Below, one piece after another: positions 45,425 through 54,842 of a DNA stretch of 64,000 nt (its first letter is position 1; each line of letters starts with the position of its first letter). The notes under the pieces were generated by a model. It was given only the letters and a program-made list of their open reading frames with translations. It was not told the DNA's origin and made no database searches. The stretch comes from Streptomyces cyaneogriseus subsp. noncyanogenus. GTDB lineage: Bacteria > Actinomycetota > Actinomycetes > Streptomycetales > Streptomycetaceae. A program made the position numbers and the translations under genes. Location: assembly GCF_000931445.1 (NCBI RefSeq), contig NZ_CP010849.1:6448001-6512000 (forward strand), written 5' to 3'.

Positions 45425-46363
45425 ATGCCCCTCGACCCCCAGATCGAGATTCTGCTCAAGGAAGTGGCCGCAGGAGGCGGACCGGCTCCCGAAACCCTGA
45501 CGGTGGCGGAGAACCGTGCGTTCGGGCGCGCCTTCGGCGCCCTGGCCGGCGCTCCCGTACCGGTCGCCGACGTCCGGGACACCACGGCCGCCGCCGACGG
45601 CCGCGACATACCCGTCCGCATCTACCGGCCTTTCACCGAGCCGGATGCCGGGCCGCTGCCCGTGACGCTCTTCTTCCACGGCGGCGGATGGGTCTTCGGC
45701 GACCTGGACACCCAGGACAACATCGCCCGCACCGTGGCCAGCCGCTCCGGCACGATCGTGGTCTCCGTCGACTACCGGCTGGCACCCGAGCACCGCTTCC
45801 CGGCCGCGGTCGACGACGCCTACGCCGCGCTGACCTGGGTCGCGGACAAGGCCCCCGACTTCGGGGGCGACGGAGAGCGCATCGCCGTGTTCGGCGAGAG
45901 CGCCGGCGGCAACCTCGCCGCGGTTCTCGCACAGGAATCCCTGCGCCGCGGGGGACCTCGCATCACGCTCCAGGTGCTCGCCTACCCGGCGGTCGACCGG
46001 TTCGACGACAGCCCTTCGATGTACGAGAACGTGACGGGACCGGTCCTCTCCCGTTCCTACCTCGAGTGGTTCTGGGGCGCCTACCTCAGCACCCCGGACC
46101 AGGGCGCCGACCCGAGAGTCTCGCCGGCACGCTCCGGCGAACTGGCCGGACTTGCTCCCGCCGTCATCGCCACTGCCGAATACGACCCCTTGCGCGACCA
46201 GGGCGACCACTACGCCCGCAAGCTGGCCGACGCCGGTGTGTCGGTCCAGCACCTCCCGGTCGAAGGAGCCATTCACGGCTTCCTCTCGTTCACCGGCTCG
46301 GTGCAACTCTCACGGGACATACTGAACCAGCTCGCGGACGCCGTGGCCACGGCCTTCGACTGA
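45425..46363 (+). CDS. HSL-type alpha/beta-hydrolase (esterase/lipase)
   Basis: The ATG at 45425 is about 9 bases after GGACAGG; a GTG at 45416 is also in frame but would leave no ribosome site. The 312-residue protein belongs to the hormone-sensitive lipase family: oxyanion motif FFHGGGWVFG, nucleophile Ser in FGESAGGNLAAV, acid in EYDPLRDQG and the catalytic His in GAIHGFLS. It hydrolyses short acyl esters; the natural substrate is unknown. Its divergent TetR neighbour probably controls it. Confidence 0.9.
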   Translation: MPLDPQIEILLKEVAAGGGPAPETLTVAENRAFGRAFGALAGAPVPVADVRDTTAAADGRDIPVRIYRPFTEPDAGPLPVTLFFHGGGWVFGDLDTQDNIARTVASRSGTIVVSVDYRLAPEHRFPAAVDDAYAALTWVADKAPDFGGDGERIAVFGESAGGNLAAVLAQESLRRGGPRITLQVLAYPAVDRFDDSPSMYENVTGPVLSRSYLEWFWGAYLSTPDQGADPRVSPARSGELAGLAPAVIATAEYDPLRDQGDHYARKLADAGVSVQHLPVEGAIHGFLSFTGSVQLSRDILNQLADAVATAFD

Positions 46364-46828
46364 CCCGGCCTCTGCGGCACCGCCGGTCGCCAACTCCCTG
46401 CCGCAGGCAAGCAGAACAGCGACCACCACCGTGCTGACCCGCGCTGCGAAGCAGCCGGTCCAGGGCTGCTCGGTTCACCGAACGGCAGGCTCTCCCGCCC
46501 GGAGAGCCGAAACGGACCCTGACCAGCCCAGAAGGAGGTTCAGGAACAGCCACTCGGATGGGCTGTGGGCTGGTGGGCGGCGCGTTCGGGCGGCCGCGGC
46601 TCGGTCACGCCCGCCTCCCGGTCCGCCCCTTACAGCGCGCTCCCTCCCCCGGCACAGTCCGGACGAAGCGCCATTACCGGGGTAAAATTCATTAAAAGGG
46701 GAAAGTTACCTTTGTCGTACCGATCCTTCCCCGCTCGTTCAACAGGGTCCGGCATCGCGGCGCTTCCCCTCCCGGTCGAAGGTCATCGGCGAGCCGTTCG
46801 TGTCCCCATCTCCTGGGAGGGGTCGGCA
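46364..46828. other. 465-bp gap without a gene; AT-rich promoter-like patch
   Basis: No gene or repeat is convincing here. At about 46675-46715 there is a patch unusually rich in A and T for this genome (GGGGTAAAATTCATTAAAA). It includes a GGTAA/TTACC dyad and probably marks the promoter region of the NfeD-SPFH operon. Confidence 0.4.
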
Positions 46829-47260
46829 ATGGATCCATGGCTCATCTGGTTGATCGTCGCGGCGATATGCGCTGTGGCGGAGATCCTCACGCTCACCGCC
46901 GCGCTGGGCATGCTGGGGGCGGCCGCGCTGATCACGGCCGGAGGCGCGGCGCTCGGGCTGCCACTGCCGCTCCAGTTCGTGGTGTTCACCATGGTGGCCA
47001 CGGTCAGCGTGCTGTTCGTGCGTCCGCTCGCGCTGCGTCATGTGCGTCGCCCCCAGGCGGCGCGATTCGGCGTGGACGCGCTGGTCGGCAGGGCCGCCTA
47101 TGTCACCTCGGAGGTGACGGGCCGGGGCGGCAGGGTCCGCATCGACGGCGAGGAATGGACGGCCCGTGCGTACGACGAGACGCTGGAGATTCCCGCCGGA
47201 ACCACCGTCGACGTCATAGAGATCAGCGGCGCAACCGCGCTCGTGTACCCCCGGGACTGA
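46829..47260 (+). CDS. NfeD-like membrane protein
   Basis: The ATG at 46829 (MDPWLIWLIVAAICAVAEIL) has GGGAGGGG about 10 bases upstream and gives 143 residues. Two or three membrane helices fill the first 80 residues. A C-terminal OB-fold domain follows (VGRAAYVTSEVTGRGGRVRI, ending ATALVYPRD). NfeD proteins partner SPFH/stomatin proteins in membrane microdomains, and the SPFH gene begins 4 bp later. Confidence 0.88.
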   Translation: MDPWLIWLIVAAICAVAEILTLTAALGMLGAAALITAGGAALGLPLPLQFVVFTMVATVSVLFVRPLALRHVRRPQAARFGVDALVGRAAYVTSEVTGRGGRVRIDGEEWTARAYDETLEIPAGTTVDVIEISGATALVYPRD

Positions 47261-47264
47261 GATC

Positions 47265-48302
47265 ATGGAAAACTCAGGGTTCCTCATCGCCGGCCTGATA
47301 GTCGCACTCATCGCGGTGTTCACCGTCGTGCGGGCGGTACGCATCGTGCCGCAGGCCCGCGCCCGTAACGTCGAGCGACTCGGCCGGTACCACCGGACAC
47401 TGAAACCCGGCCTCAACCTCGTCATCCCCTACATCGACCGTGTGCACCCGGTGATCGACCTGAGGGAACAGGTCGTCTCCTTCAGGCCGCAGCCGGTCAT
47501 CACCGAAGACAATCTGGTCGTCGAGATCGACACCGTTCTCTACTTCCAGGTCACCGATCCGCGAGCGGCGTTCTACGAGATCGCCAATTTCCTTCAGGCG
47601 GTCGAACAGCTCACCGTCACCACGCTGCGCAATGTCGTCGGCTCCATGGACCTGGAAAAGACCCTCACCTCGCGTGACACGATCAACAGCCAGCTCCGGG
47701 GCGTGCTGGACGAGGCCACCGGCAAGTGGGGGCTGCGAGTCAACCGGGTGGAGATCAAGGCGATCGACCCTCCGCAGTCCATCAAGGACGCGATGCAGAA
47801 GCAGATGCGGGCCGAGCGGGACAAGCGCGCCGCGATCCTCGGAGCGGAAGGACAGCGTCAGTCCCAGATCCTCACCGCCGAAGGCGACAAGCAGGCCGCG
47901 GTCCTCCGCGCCGAGGGGAACCGTACGGCTGCCATCCTCCAGGCCGAGGGACAGTCCCGGGCCGTCGACGAGGTCTTCCAGGCCGTGCACCGCAACGACC
48001 CCGACCCCAAACTGCTCGCCTACCAGTACCTGCAGATGCTGCCCCAGCTCGCGCAAGGCCCGGGCAGCACCTTCTGGATGATCCCCAGCGAGGTCACGTC
48101 TGCGCTCCAAGGTGTGTCCCGCGCCTTCAGCGAGGCGCTGCCTCAGTCGTCGGCCACCCGCGAGCGGTCCGCGGGCCACACCGCCTCCCAGGCAGCCGAC
48201 GACGCGGCGCAGGCCGCCGAAGCCGCGGCCAAGGCCGTCGCCGACGCGGCCAGGGCCGATGGCACCACCGCTGACACCCTCCCCGCCCGTCCCCCTCACT
48301 GA
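47265..48302 (+). CDS. SPFH/band 7 (stomatin, QmcA-like) protein
   Basis: This 345-residue protein has one N-terminal membrane helix (FLIAGLIVALIAVFTVVRAV), then the SPFH domain. Visible are NVERLGRYHRTLKPGLNLVI, ITEDNLVVEIDTVLYFQVTD and LRNVVGSMDLEKTLTSRDTI. A long coiled coil (about 180-230) has repeated AEG units, and the tail is Ala-rich. It would oligomerise at the membrane and organise proteases or lipid domains with the NfeD partner. Confidence 0.92.
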   Translation: MENSGFLIAGLIVALIAVFTVVRAVRIVPQARARNVERLGRYHRTLKPGLNLVIPYIDRVHPVIDLREQVVSFRPQPVITEDNLVVEIDTVLYFQVTDPRAAFYEIANFLQAVEQLTVTTLRNVVGSMDLEKTLTSRDTINSQLRGVLDEATGKWGLRVNRVEIKAIDPPQSIKDAMQKQMRAERDKRAAILGAEGQRQSQILTAEGDKQAAVLRAEGNRTAAILQAEGQSRAVDEVFQAVHRNDPDPKLLAYQYLQMLPQLAQGPGSTFWMIPSEVTSALQGVSRAFSEALPQSSATRERSAGHTASQAADDAAQAAEAAAKAVADAARADGTTADTLPARPPH

Positions 48303-48329
48303 CCGCCCGGCCCCGGCCCCGCCGCGTCG

Positions 48330-48682
48330 TTCATGACCGGGGAGACACGTGCCGCGATCTTGTTCATGTCGCGGTACGAGCCCTGGAGTCGGAAGTCGCC
48401 GGGCACCCGCGATTGGAGGGGCGCACGATCGCGGAGTCGTTCCGGCCGGGAGCCTGGCGCGTCGTCGCGCTCGACATGACCGAGCCAGACGAGCGGCTGC
48501 CGGACCTCGCCGCCACGCCGGCGCACGACGGCGAACGCCACGGCACCGGGCTCGTCTGGGGCCTCCATCCCGGCTATGTCCTGCGGCGGGAGGACCGCGT
48601 CGTGCTGGCCGCGTCGCGCCATGGCCTGGCCGAGCTCCTGGGCCGTGGGCCGCACTCCCGCCTGCGCACCGCCGACGCGTAG
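48330..48682 (+). pseudogene. C-terminal fragment of an ion-channel/RCK (TrkA-like) protein
   Basis: A plus frame without a credible start reads DLVHVAVRALESEVAGHPRL, then EGRTIAESFRPGAWRVVALD, and ends GYVLRREDRVVLAASRHGLAELLG before TGA at 48682. The last segment has the pattern of TrkA/RCK C-terminal nucleotide-binding domains of bacterial ion channels. About 115 residues remain of a protein normally several hundred long. The exact family is uncertain. Confidence 0.45.
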
Positions 48683-49336
48683 TCCCCGCCGGGCGCACAC
48701 GGTGGTCCCCGGCGCGGCGGGTGTCGCAGATGCCGCCGGCGCCGACCTCGGACCCTGGCGGCGTGCCCCTCGTCCGGATGCAGACATCTCGCACCATAGT
48801 GGGACCTCATGAGTGCGGAGATGAACGAAGAGCGTCCGCCGGGCAGTGGGCCCGGCGCACCGGTGGCCGGAGCACCCGACCGCGCCCTCGTGGGCATCGG
48901 CATGGCCGCGGTCGCCGCGGTGGTCCTGTGGGCCTGGCTGGGCCAGGAGTCGTTCGACAGCGTCTCCTCGACGAGTCTCGCGTGGGTGCTGGACAACTTC
49001 GGCTGGCTGTTCGTGGTGGCCGCCGATGCCTTCCTGGTGCTGTGCCTGGTCCTCGCGTTCAGCCGCTTCGGGCAGATCCGGCTCGGCGCCGACGACTCCG
49101 AACCGGAGTTCGGGAACCTGGCCTGGATCGCGATGATGTTCAGCGCGGGCATGGGCATCGGCCTGATGTTCTACGGCGTCGGTGAACCGCTCACCCACTA
49201 CCTGGCGCCACCGCCGGCGAGCGGTGTCCGGCCCGAGTCCTCCGCGGCCGCGGCCACTGCCCTGGAGTACTCGTTCTTCCACTGGACGCTCACCCCCTGG
49301 GCGATCTACGGGGTCGCGGGTCTGGCCCTGGCCTAT

Positions 49337-49378
49337 TCGTATAACTTCGTATAATGTATGCTATACGAAGTTATTACG
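49337..49378 (+). other. 454 Titanium paired-end linker containing loxP (copy 1)
   Basis: These 42 bases contain a perfect 34-bp loxP site (49341-49374): 13-bp arms ATAACTTCGTATA with the 8-bp core ATGTATGC read on this strand. The flanking TCGT and TACG bases also match the linker of the 454 Titanium paired-end protocol as I remember it. This is library DNA, not genome sequence. Confidence 0.93.
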
Positions 49379-49521
49379 AGAGGGAGGCGATGATCACCAG
49401 TTCGGTGGTCCGGGTGGCGGCGATGCCCGCCGTGAGGTCGAGTCCTTCCACGACCTGGAGCGCGCCCAGGCCCAGGCTGGTCGCGGTGCCGAAGACGGTG
49501 GCGAAGACGGCGAGCAGGTCG
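49379..49521 (-). repeat. 143-bp inverted copy of BCCT gene segment between linkers
   Basis: This stretch is the reverse complement of 49672-49814 with one mismatch that I could see. It is the opposite end of a mate-pair clone wrongly incorporated into the assembly. Confidence 0.9.
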
Positions 49522-49563
49522 CGTAATAACTTCGTATAGCATACATTATACGAAGTTATACGA
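49522..49563 (-). other. 454 Titanium paired-end linker containing loxP (copy 2, inverted)
   Basis: These 42 bases contain the second perfect loxP (49526-49559) in the opposite orientation and correspond to the complementary linker. It is followed by a repeat of GGCCCTGGCCTAT, which also precedes the first linker at 49324-49336. Confidence 0.93.
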
Positions 49564-50965
49564 GGCCCTGGCCTATGCCGGCTGCCGCAAGGGCCGCGGC
49601 AACCGCCTCAGCGCCGCGTTCGTGCCCCTCATCGGTGCCGAGCGGGCCGAGGCGTGGCCGGGCAAGGTGATCGACCTGCTCGCCGTCTTCGCCACCGTCT
49701 TCGGCACCGCGACCAGCCTGGGCCTGGGCGCGCTCCAGGTCGCGGAAGGACTCGACCTCACGGCGGGCATCGCCGCCACCCGGACCACCGAACTGGTGAT
49801 CATCGCCTCCCTCTCGGCGGCGTTCGTCGCCTCGGCCTTCTCGGGCCTGCACCGGGGCATCAAGTGGCTGTCGACACTGAACATCGCCCTCGCGGCGGCG
49901 ATGATGCTGTTCGTCTTCCTGCTCGGCCCGACGGTCAACATCCTCGACACCATCCCCGCGTCGGTCGGCGGGTACCTCGACGACCTGCTGCCCATGGCCA
50001 CGCGCACCGGTGCCTACACCGACCACGCCTGGCTGGGAGCCTGGACGATCTTCTACTGGGCCTGGTGGCTGTCCTGGGCCCCGTTCGTCGGGACGTTCAT
50101 CGCCCGCATCTCGCGCGGCCGGAGCATCCGCGAGTTCCTCATCGGGGTGCTGCTGGTGCCGAGCGGCGCCACCGTCGTCTGGTTCTGCGTGATGGGCGGC
50201 ACCGCGCTGCGGCTGCAGTCGACCGGTCGGGCCGACCTCGCGGGCGCGGTGGCGGACGGGGCCGAGGCATCCCTGTTCGCGATGCTCGACGCGCTGCCGA
50301 TCGGTGCCGTCACCTCCTTCGTCGCCATGGTCCTGGTCATGACGTACTTCATCACCAGTGCCGACTCCGCCTCCCTGGTGATGGGGTCGCTGACCAGTCG
50401 CGGCGCGCTGCACCCGCCATCGTGGCTCGTGGTGCTCTGGGGCGTCCTGATGGCCGCGGTGGCCGCGGTGCTGCTCGTGGTGGGCGGACTCGACTCGCTG
50501 CAGACGGCGACGATCCTGGTGGCGCTGCCGTTCGTCGTCGTCATGCTGCTGCTCTGCTGGGCGCTGCTCAAGGAACTGCGCGAGGACCCCGGGGCCGGCC
50601 TCGCCCGGCACCACGGACTGCACGGACTGCGGGACGTCGTCAGGGCCGTGGTCGGGGACGCCGTCTCCGAGCAGGGTCCCGCCCGCCACCATCGGCTGCG
50701 GCGCGTGGCGAAGGCGCGCAGGGAGGGCGACGACGCGCAGTGAGCGCCCTCAGGCCCCCGGGCGCCGCGCAGCGGGGTGTTCCCGGCCGCCGGAAGGCCC
50801 TCGTCGTGCCGGAGGCGGGGAAGAAGGGGCGCCGGGTGATCGATAGCCTGCCGGGGGAGCGGAGGGAGGAGAGCTGCGGCCCGGACTCCCCGGAGGCTCC
50901 CCCGGGCCGGTCCTGAGGCTGCATCAGGCCGGCCGACGCACGCACACAGCGAGGTGAGAGGCCGA

Positions 50966-52792
50966 ATGTTCACCACCCGTCCCACCCTCCAGGGCACCTT
51001 CGGCATGGTGTCCTCCACGCACTGGCTGGCCTCGCAGACCGCGATGGCCGTCCTGGAGGACGGCGGCAACGCCTACGACGCCGCCGTGGCGGGCGCGTTC
51101 GTGCTGCACGTCGTCGAGCCGCACTTGAACGGGCCGGCCGGCGAGGTGCCGATCCTGTTCGCCCCGGCGGGCGGCGAGGTCCGGGTGGTGTGCGGCCAGG
51201 GCGTCGCCCCGGCCGGCGCCACGGCCGCCCACTACCGGGGGCTCGGCCTGGAACTCGTACCCGGCACGGGCCCGCTCGCCGCAGCCGTGCCCGGCGCGTT
51301 CGACGCCTGGATGCTCCTGCTGCGCGACCACGGCACCAAGTCCCTCCCCGACGTGCTGAAGTACGCCATCGGATACGCCGAACACGGGCACCCGCCCGTG
51401 GAGCGCGTCGGCGAGACCGTCGAGACCGTGCGCGAGCTGTTCGAGACGGAGTGGACCTCCTCGGCGGAGGTGTACCTGCCCGGCGGACGGCCGCCCCGCG
51501 CGGGCGAGCTGTTCCGCAACCCCGCCCTCGCCGCCACCTGGAAGCGGCTCCTCGCCGAGACCGCCGGCGCGGGGGACCGCGAGGCACGCATCGAGGCCGC
51601 CCGCGAGGTGTGGCGCACCGGGTTCATCGCCGAGGCCCTGGTACGGCAGGCCGGGCGTCCCACACTGGACACCAGCGGCGAGCGGCACACCGGCACCCTC
51701 GCCGCCGCCGACCTCGCCGCCTGGTCGGCGACGTACGAGACCCCGGTGACGTACGACTGGAACGGCTGGACCATATGCAAGCCCGGCCCCTGGAGCCAGG
51801 GCCCGGTCCTCCTCCAGCAACTCGCGCTGCTCCCGGCCGAACTGCCGCCCTACGGCTCCGCCGACTACCTGCACCTGCTGATCGAGGGCTGCAAACTCGC
51901 CATGGCCGACCGGGAGGCGTGGTACGGCGATGCCGCCGAGGTGCCCGTCGAGGAACTGCTCTCGGAGGCGTACAACGCGCGGCGCAGGCGTCTGATCGGG
52001 GACGCGGCCTCCCGCGAGCTGCGACCCGGCAGCCCCGGCGGACGCCCGCCGCGGCTGGCGGCGCACGCACGCGTGGCGGCCGCCGAGGGGGCCGGCTTCG
52101 AGGCGCTGGGCGTGGGGGAGCCCACGGTCGCCAAGGGACCGGCCTCCCCGGTGCCGGGCGAACCGGCCGTCTCCCCGGACGGCGGCACCCGCGGCGACAC
52201 CTGCCATCTCGACATCGTCGACCGCTGGGGCAACATGGTCGCCGCCACGCCCAGCGGCGGCTGGCTGCAATCCAACCCGGTCGTCCCGGAACTCGGCTTC
52301 CCGCTCGGCACCCGCCTCCAGATGGCCTGGCTGGAGGAGGGCCTGCCGAACACCCTCACGCCGGGCCGCCGCCCCCGCACCACCCTGACCCCCTCGATCG
52401 CGCTGCGCGACGGCGTCCCGTTCATGGCGTTCGGCACGCCCGGCGGCGACCAGCAGGACCAGTGGCAGCTCCACTTCCTCCTCGCGGTCGCGCTGCGCGA
52501 CCGGGTGCGCGGGGGGCTCGACCTCCAGGGCGCCATCGACGCCCCGAACTGGCACAACGACAGCTTCCCCGGCTCCTTCTTCCCGCGCGGCATGCGGCCG
52601 GGCAGCGTCACCGTCGAGTCCCGCACGGACCCGGCCGTCATCGAGGAGCTACGGCGCCGCGGCCATGACGTCACGGTCGGCGACCCCTGGTCGGAGGGCC
52701 GGCTGTGCGCCGTCGCCCGGGACCCGGAGACGGGCGTCCTGTCGGCCGCCGCCAACCCGAGGGGCATGCAGGGCTACGCGGTGGGCCGCTGA
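50966..52792 (+). CDS. Gamma-glutamyltransferase-family protein, cytoplasmic type
   Basis: The ATG at 50966 follows GAGAGG closely and is preferred over GTG 50954. The 608-residue protein lacks a signal peptide. GGT family features are EDGGNAYDAAVAGAFVLHVV, the processing region RGDTCHLDIVDRWGNMVAAT (Thr nucleophile followed by Cys-His), GRRPRTTLTPSIAL and GTPGGDQQDQWQL. The last is the variant ending seen in non-secreted homologues and cephalosporin acylase-like members. It may hydrolyse a gamma-glutamyl or acyl substrate inside the cell. Function is inferred only from the family. Confidence 0.85.
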   Translation: MFTTRPTLQGTFGMVSSTHWLASQTAMAVLEDGGNAYDAAVAGAFVLHVVEPHLNGPAGEVPILFAPAGGEVRVVCGQGVAPAGATAAHYRGLGLELVPGTGPLAAAVPGAFDAWMLLLRDHGTKSLPDVLKYAIGYAEHGHPPVERVGETVETVRELFETEWTSSAEVYLPGGRPPRAGELFRNPALAATWKRLLAETAGAGDREARIEAAREVWRTGFIAEALVRQAGRPTLDTSGERHTGTLAAADLAAWSATYETPVTYDWNGWTICKPGPWSQGPVLLQQLALLPAELPPYGSADYLHLLIEGCKLAMADREAWYGDAAEVPVEELLSEAYNARRRRLIGDAASRELRPGSPGGRPPRLAAHARVAAAEGAGFEALGVGEPTVAKGPASPVPGEPAVSPDGGTRGDTCHLDIVDRWGNMVAATPSGGWLQSNPVVPELGFPLGTRLQMAWLEEGLPNTLTPGRRPRTTLTPSIALRDGVPFMAFGTPGGDQQDQWQLHFLLAVALRDRVRGGLDLQGAIDAPNWHNDSFPGSFFPRGMRPGSVTVESRTDPAVIEELRRRGHDVTVGDPWSEGRLCAVARDPETGVLSAAANPRGMQGYAVGR

Positions 52793-52808
52793 CGCCTGGG
52801 GGCCCGGC

Positions 52809-53360
52809 TCACGGAGCCTCCGGCCCGGGGCACGGCCCCCCAGGGGCGTCGGTGTGCGAGGTCTCCCGCATGGGGAAGGCCATCAGGGTCACGCCCACGG
52901 GAATCGTTCCGGGCGAGCGCGGCGGGCGGGCGGCGTCGTGGAGCTGTGCCGCGATGCCGGCGAGCTGCTGCCGGGCCGCTTCCCACGCCTCCGGGTCCAC
53001 CCACAGCTCCGCGTCGACCGTCACCCCCCTTCCTTCCGGGTGCCGGCGCACGGCGCGTTCCTGGAGCGTGTGGGCCAGGGTCGCTCCCAGCAACCGGGCC
53101 CCGTCGCTCCGGTCGGACAGCGGTGACCCGTGGACGGTGCGGTAGCGGCGCTCCCAGCCGCCGCGACGGGTGCGCTCCTCCGCCAGTTCGACCAGGCCGA
53201 CGGCGTCCAGGGTCCTGAGGTGCCGACTGGCCAGGGCGTGTGAGATGTCCAGTTCGCGGGAGAGCTCGGCGGCGGACATCGGTCCCGGCCACATGAGGGT
53301 GAGCATCCGCAGGCGTACGGGATGGGCGAGCGCTCTCAGGACGGGGTCTGCGTCGGTCAC
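52809..53360 (-). CDS. ArsR-type winged-helix regulator
   Basis: The GTG at 53360 (VTDADPVLRALAHPVRLRML) gives 183 residues. The winged helix is PMSAAELSRELDISHALASR followed by HLRTLDAVGLVELAEERTR. A longer C-terminal domain (VTVDAELWVDPEAWEAARQQ) distinguishes it from metal-sensing ArsR proteins. No strong ribosome site precedes it, so it may be leaderless. It is divergent from an MFS gene, and an 11-bp perfect inverted repeat in the shared promoter is its likely operator. Confidence 0.82.
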   Translation of the reverse strand: MTDADPVLRALAHPVRLRMLTLMWPGPMSAAELSRELDISHALASRHLRTLDAVGLVELAEERTRRGGWERRYRTVHGSPLSDRSDGARLLGATLAHTLQERAVRRHPEGRGVTVDAELWVDPEAWEAARQQLAGIAAQLHDAARPPRSPGTIPVGVTLMAFPMRETSHTDAPGGPCPGPEAP

Positions 53361-53395
53361 GCCAGTCAGTAAAGCGCATGCCCCTGATCGGAGGT

Positions 53396-53423
53396 CTACC
53401 CCCAACGAAATGGTTGGGGGTAG
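53396..53423. promoter_or_regulatory. Operator between ArsR and MFS genes
   Basis: CTACCCCCAAC and GTTGGGGGTAG are perfect 11-bp inverted arms separated by GAAATG. They lie 36 bp upstream of the ArsR start and 42 bp upstream of the MFS start. Confidence 0.75.
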
Positions 53424-53464
53424 GGTGCCGGAGCGCGGAACGAGGGGACGAAGGGGGATTCGGC

Positions 53465-54736
53465 ATGGCTGTGGGCCTGCTGGCGGTGGTGCGCGATCGC
53501 AACGCCCGCCTCTACATGGCGGGGGTGACCGTCTCGGGCTTCGGCGACGCGGCCATGCTTCTGGCCGCCGGGGTCTGGGTGAAGGAACTGACCGGTTCCG
53601 ACAGCCTCGCGGCCCTGGTGGGGTTCTGCGCCTGGGCACCCGCCTTGGCCGGGCCGTTCATCGGCACGCTGGTCGACCGGACGCGCCGCCGTACGCTGCT
53701 GATCGCCACGAGCTCCGCGCTGGCCGTGGTCATGACGGCGCCGCTCGCCGTGCGTTCCTCGCGGGACGTCTGGGTGCTCTTCGCCGTGCTGACCATGGTG
53801 GGCGTGGGCACGGTGCTCATGGACGCCGCCGAGACCGCGTTGATCGGATCAGCCGTTCCGGGCGAACTGCGCGGGGACTTCAACGGCTTGGTCCGGACCG
53901 CGATCGAGAGCAACAAACTGATCGGTCCCCTGGTCGGCGCGGGTCTGTTCACCCTGCTCGGCGGGCCCGTCGTCGCGCTGCTCAACGCGGTCTCCTTCCT
54001 CCTGGGCGCCGTGGCGTTCAGCCTGATCCGCGTGCGCGAACCCGCACCCGCGCACCGGCCGCGGAAGAACTGGACCGCCGAGACCGCGGCGGGCTTCCGC
54101 CACCTGTGGGGTCATCCGCTGCTGCGCTCGCTGGTTGTCGCGGGCGCCTGTGCCATGGCGGCTTCGAGCCTCAGCAGCGCGGCGACGTACGCACTCGTCG
54201 ACACCGGACTGCGTCGGCCCGCGGCGTTCGCCGGTGTCCTCACCTCCGTCCAGGGGCTCGGGTCGGTCGTCAGCGGCCTGGCGGCGGGCGCCCTGCTGCG
54301 CCGGGTCCCGGCGCGCGTCCTGTCGGCCCTCGGGCTCGTGCTCTTCGCCCTCGGGGCCCTGGCCCGGCTCACCGGCTCCGTCCCCGTCGTGGCGGGCGGC
54401 AGCCTGCTCATCGGCCTGGGCCTGCCCTGGCCGCTCATCAGCGCGCTGACCATGGTGCAGAGGCAGACGCCGGACGAACTCCTCGGCAGGGTCGCGGCCA
54501 CCGCGAACACCCTGATCTTCACCCCGACCGGGCTCGCTCTCCTCGCGGGTACGGCCATGGTCGCCGTCTTCGACTACCGGGTGCAGCTCCTCACGGCCGG
54601 CGCGCTCGGCCTGGCGGCGGCGGTGCTGACGGCGGTCACCGCCCGCGCCCGCCGCCGGCTCGGTCCCGCCGGGCCGGGCCCGGACGATCGACGGCGCGAG
54701 ACCGAAGCCGCGCGGAAAGGCGGAAAGGACGGGTGA
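53465..54736 (+). CDS. MFS transporter
   Basis: The ATG at 53465 follows AGGGGG and gives 423 residues with about 12 membrane helices. Near the start are MAGVTVSGFGDAAMLLAAGV and a motif A-like GTLVDRTRRRTLL. The middle loop is short, and the C-terminus is basic and cytoplasmic. The profile resembles macrolide-type (MefA/EntS-like) exporters. Control by the divergent ArsR protein is likely. Substrate unknown. Confidence 0.85.
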   Translation: MAVGLLAVVRDRNARLYMAGVTVSGFGDAAMLLAAGVWVKELTGSDSLAALVGFCAWAPALAGPFIGTLVDRTRRRTLLIATSSALAVVMTAPLAVRSSRDVWVLFAVLTMVGVGTVLMDAAETALIGSAVPGELRGDFNGLVRTAIESNKLIGPLVGAGLFTLLGGPVVALLNAVSFLLGAVAFSLIRVREPAPAHRPRKNWTAETAAGFRHLWGHPLLRSLVVAGACAMAASSLSSAATYALVDTGLRRPAAFAGVLTSVQGLGSVVSGLAAGALLRRVPARVLSALGLVLFALGALARLTGSVPVVAGGSLLIGLGLPWPLISALTMVQRQTPDELLGRVAATANTLIFTPTGLALLAGTAMVAVFDYRVQLLTAGALGLAAAVLTAVTARARRRLGPAGPGPDDRRRETEAARKGGKDG

Positions 54737-54842
54737 CGGGTGATGCCCGCGGAGGCGCCGCGGAATCCCGTGTTCATGCCGGTTCCGCCCGGAGTACACC
54801 AGCCGGGTGGGGATTGTCAGTGGCACGTGCTCTCATGGAGTC

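Larger units (their letters stand above)
48809..50743 (+). pseudogene. BCCT-family betaine/choline transporter, interrupted by linker artefact
   Basis: The ATG at 48809 starts MSAEMNEERPPGSGPGAP. The first part shows BCCT features (MFSAGMGIGLMFYGVGEPLT, SFFHWTLTPWAIYG) and stops in SYNFV at 49354 inside the inserted linker. Beyond it the frame resumes at 49577 and runs to 50743. It includes the family signature region YWAWWLSWAPFVGTFIARIS, followed by RGRSIREFLIGVLL and ITSADSASLVMGSL. Deleting 49337-49576 (240 bp, flanked by a 13-bp duplication) joins LALAY to AGCRKGRG in frame and gives a normal 564-residue transporter with about 12 helices. The real gene is therefore very probably intact. 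BCCT carriers import glycine betaine or related osmolytes with Na+ or H+. Confidence 0.88.

Noticed and set aside
49337..49563. Natural Cre-loxP-like recombination element
   Set aside because: Perfect loxP plus flanking bases equal to sequencing linkers, inverted copy of adjacent DNA and 13-bp duplication all fit a mate-pair artefact; no recombinase gene is present.
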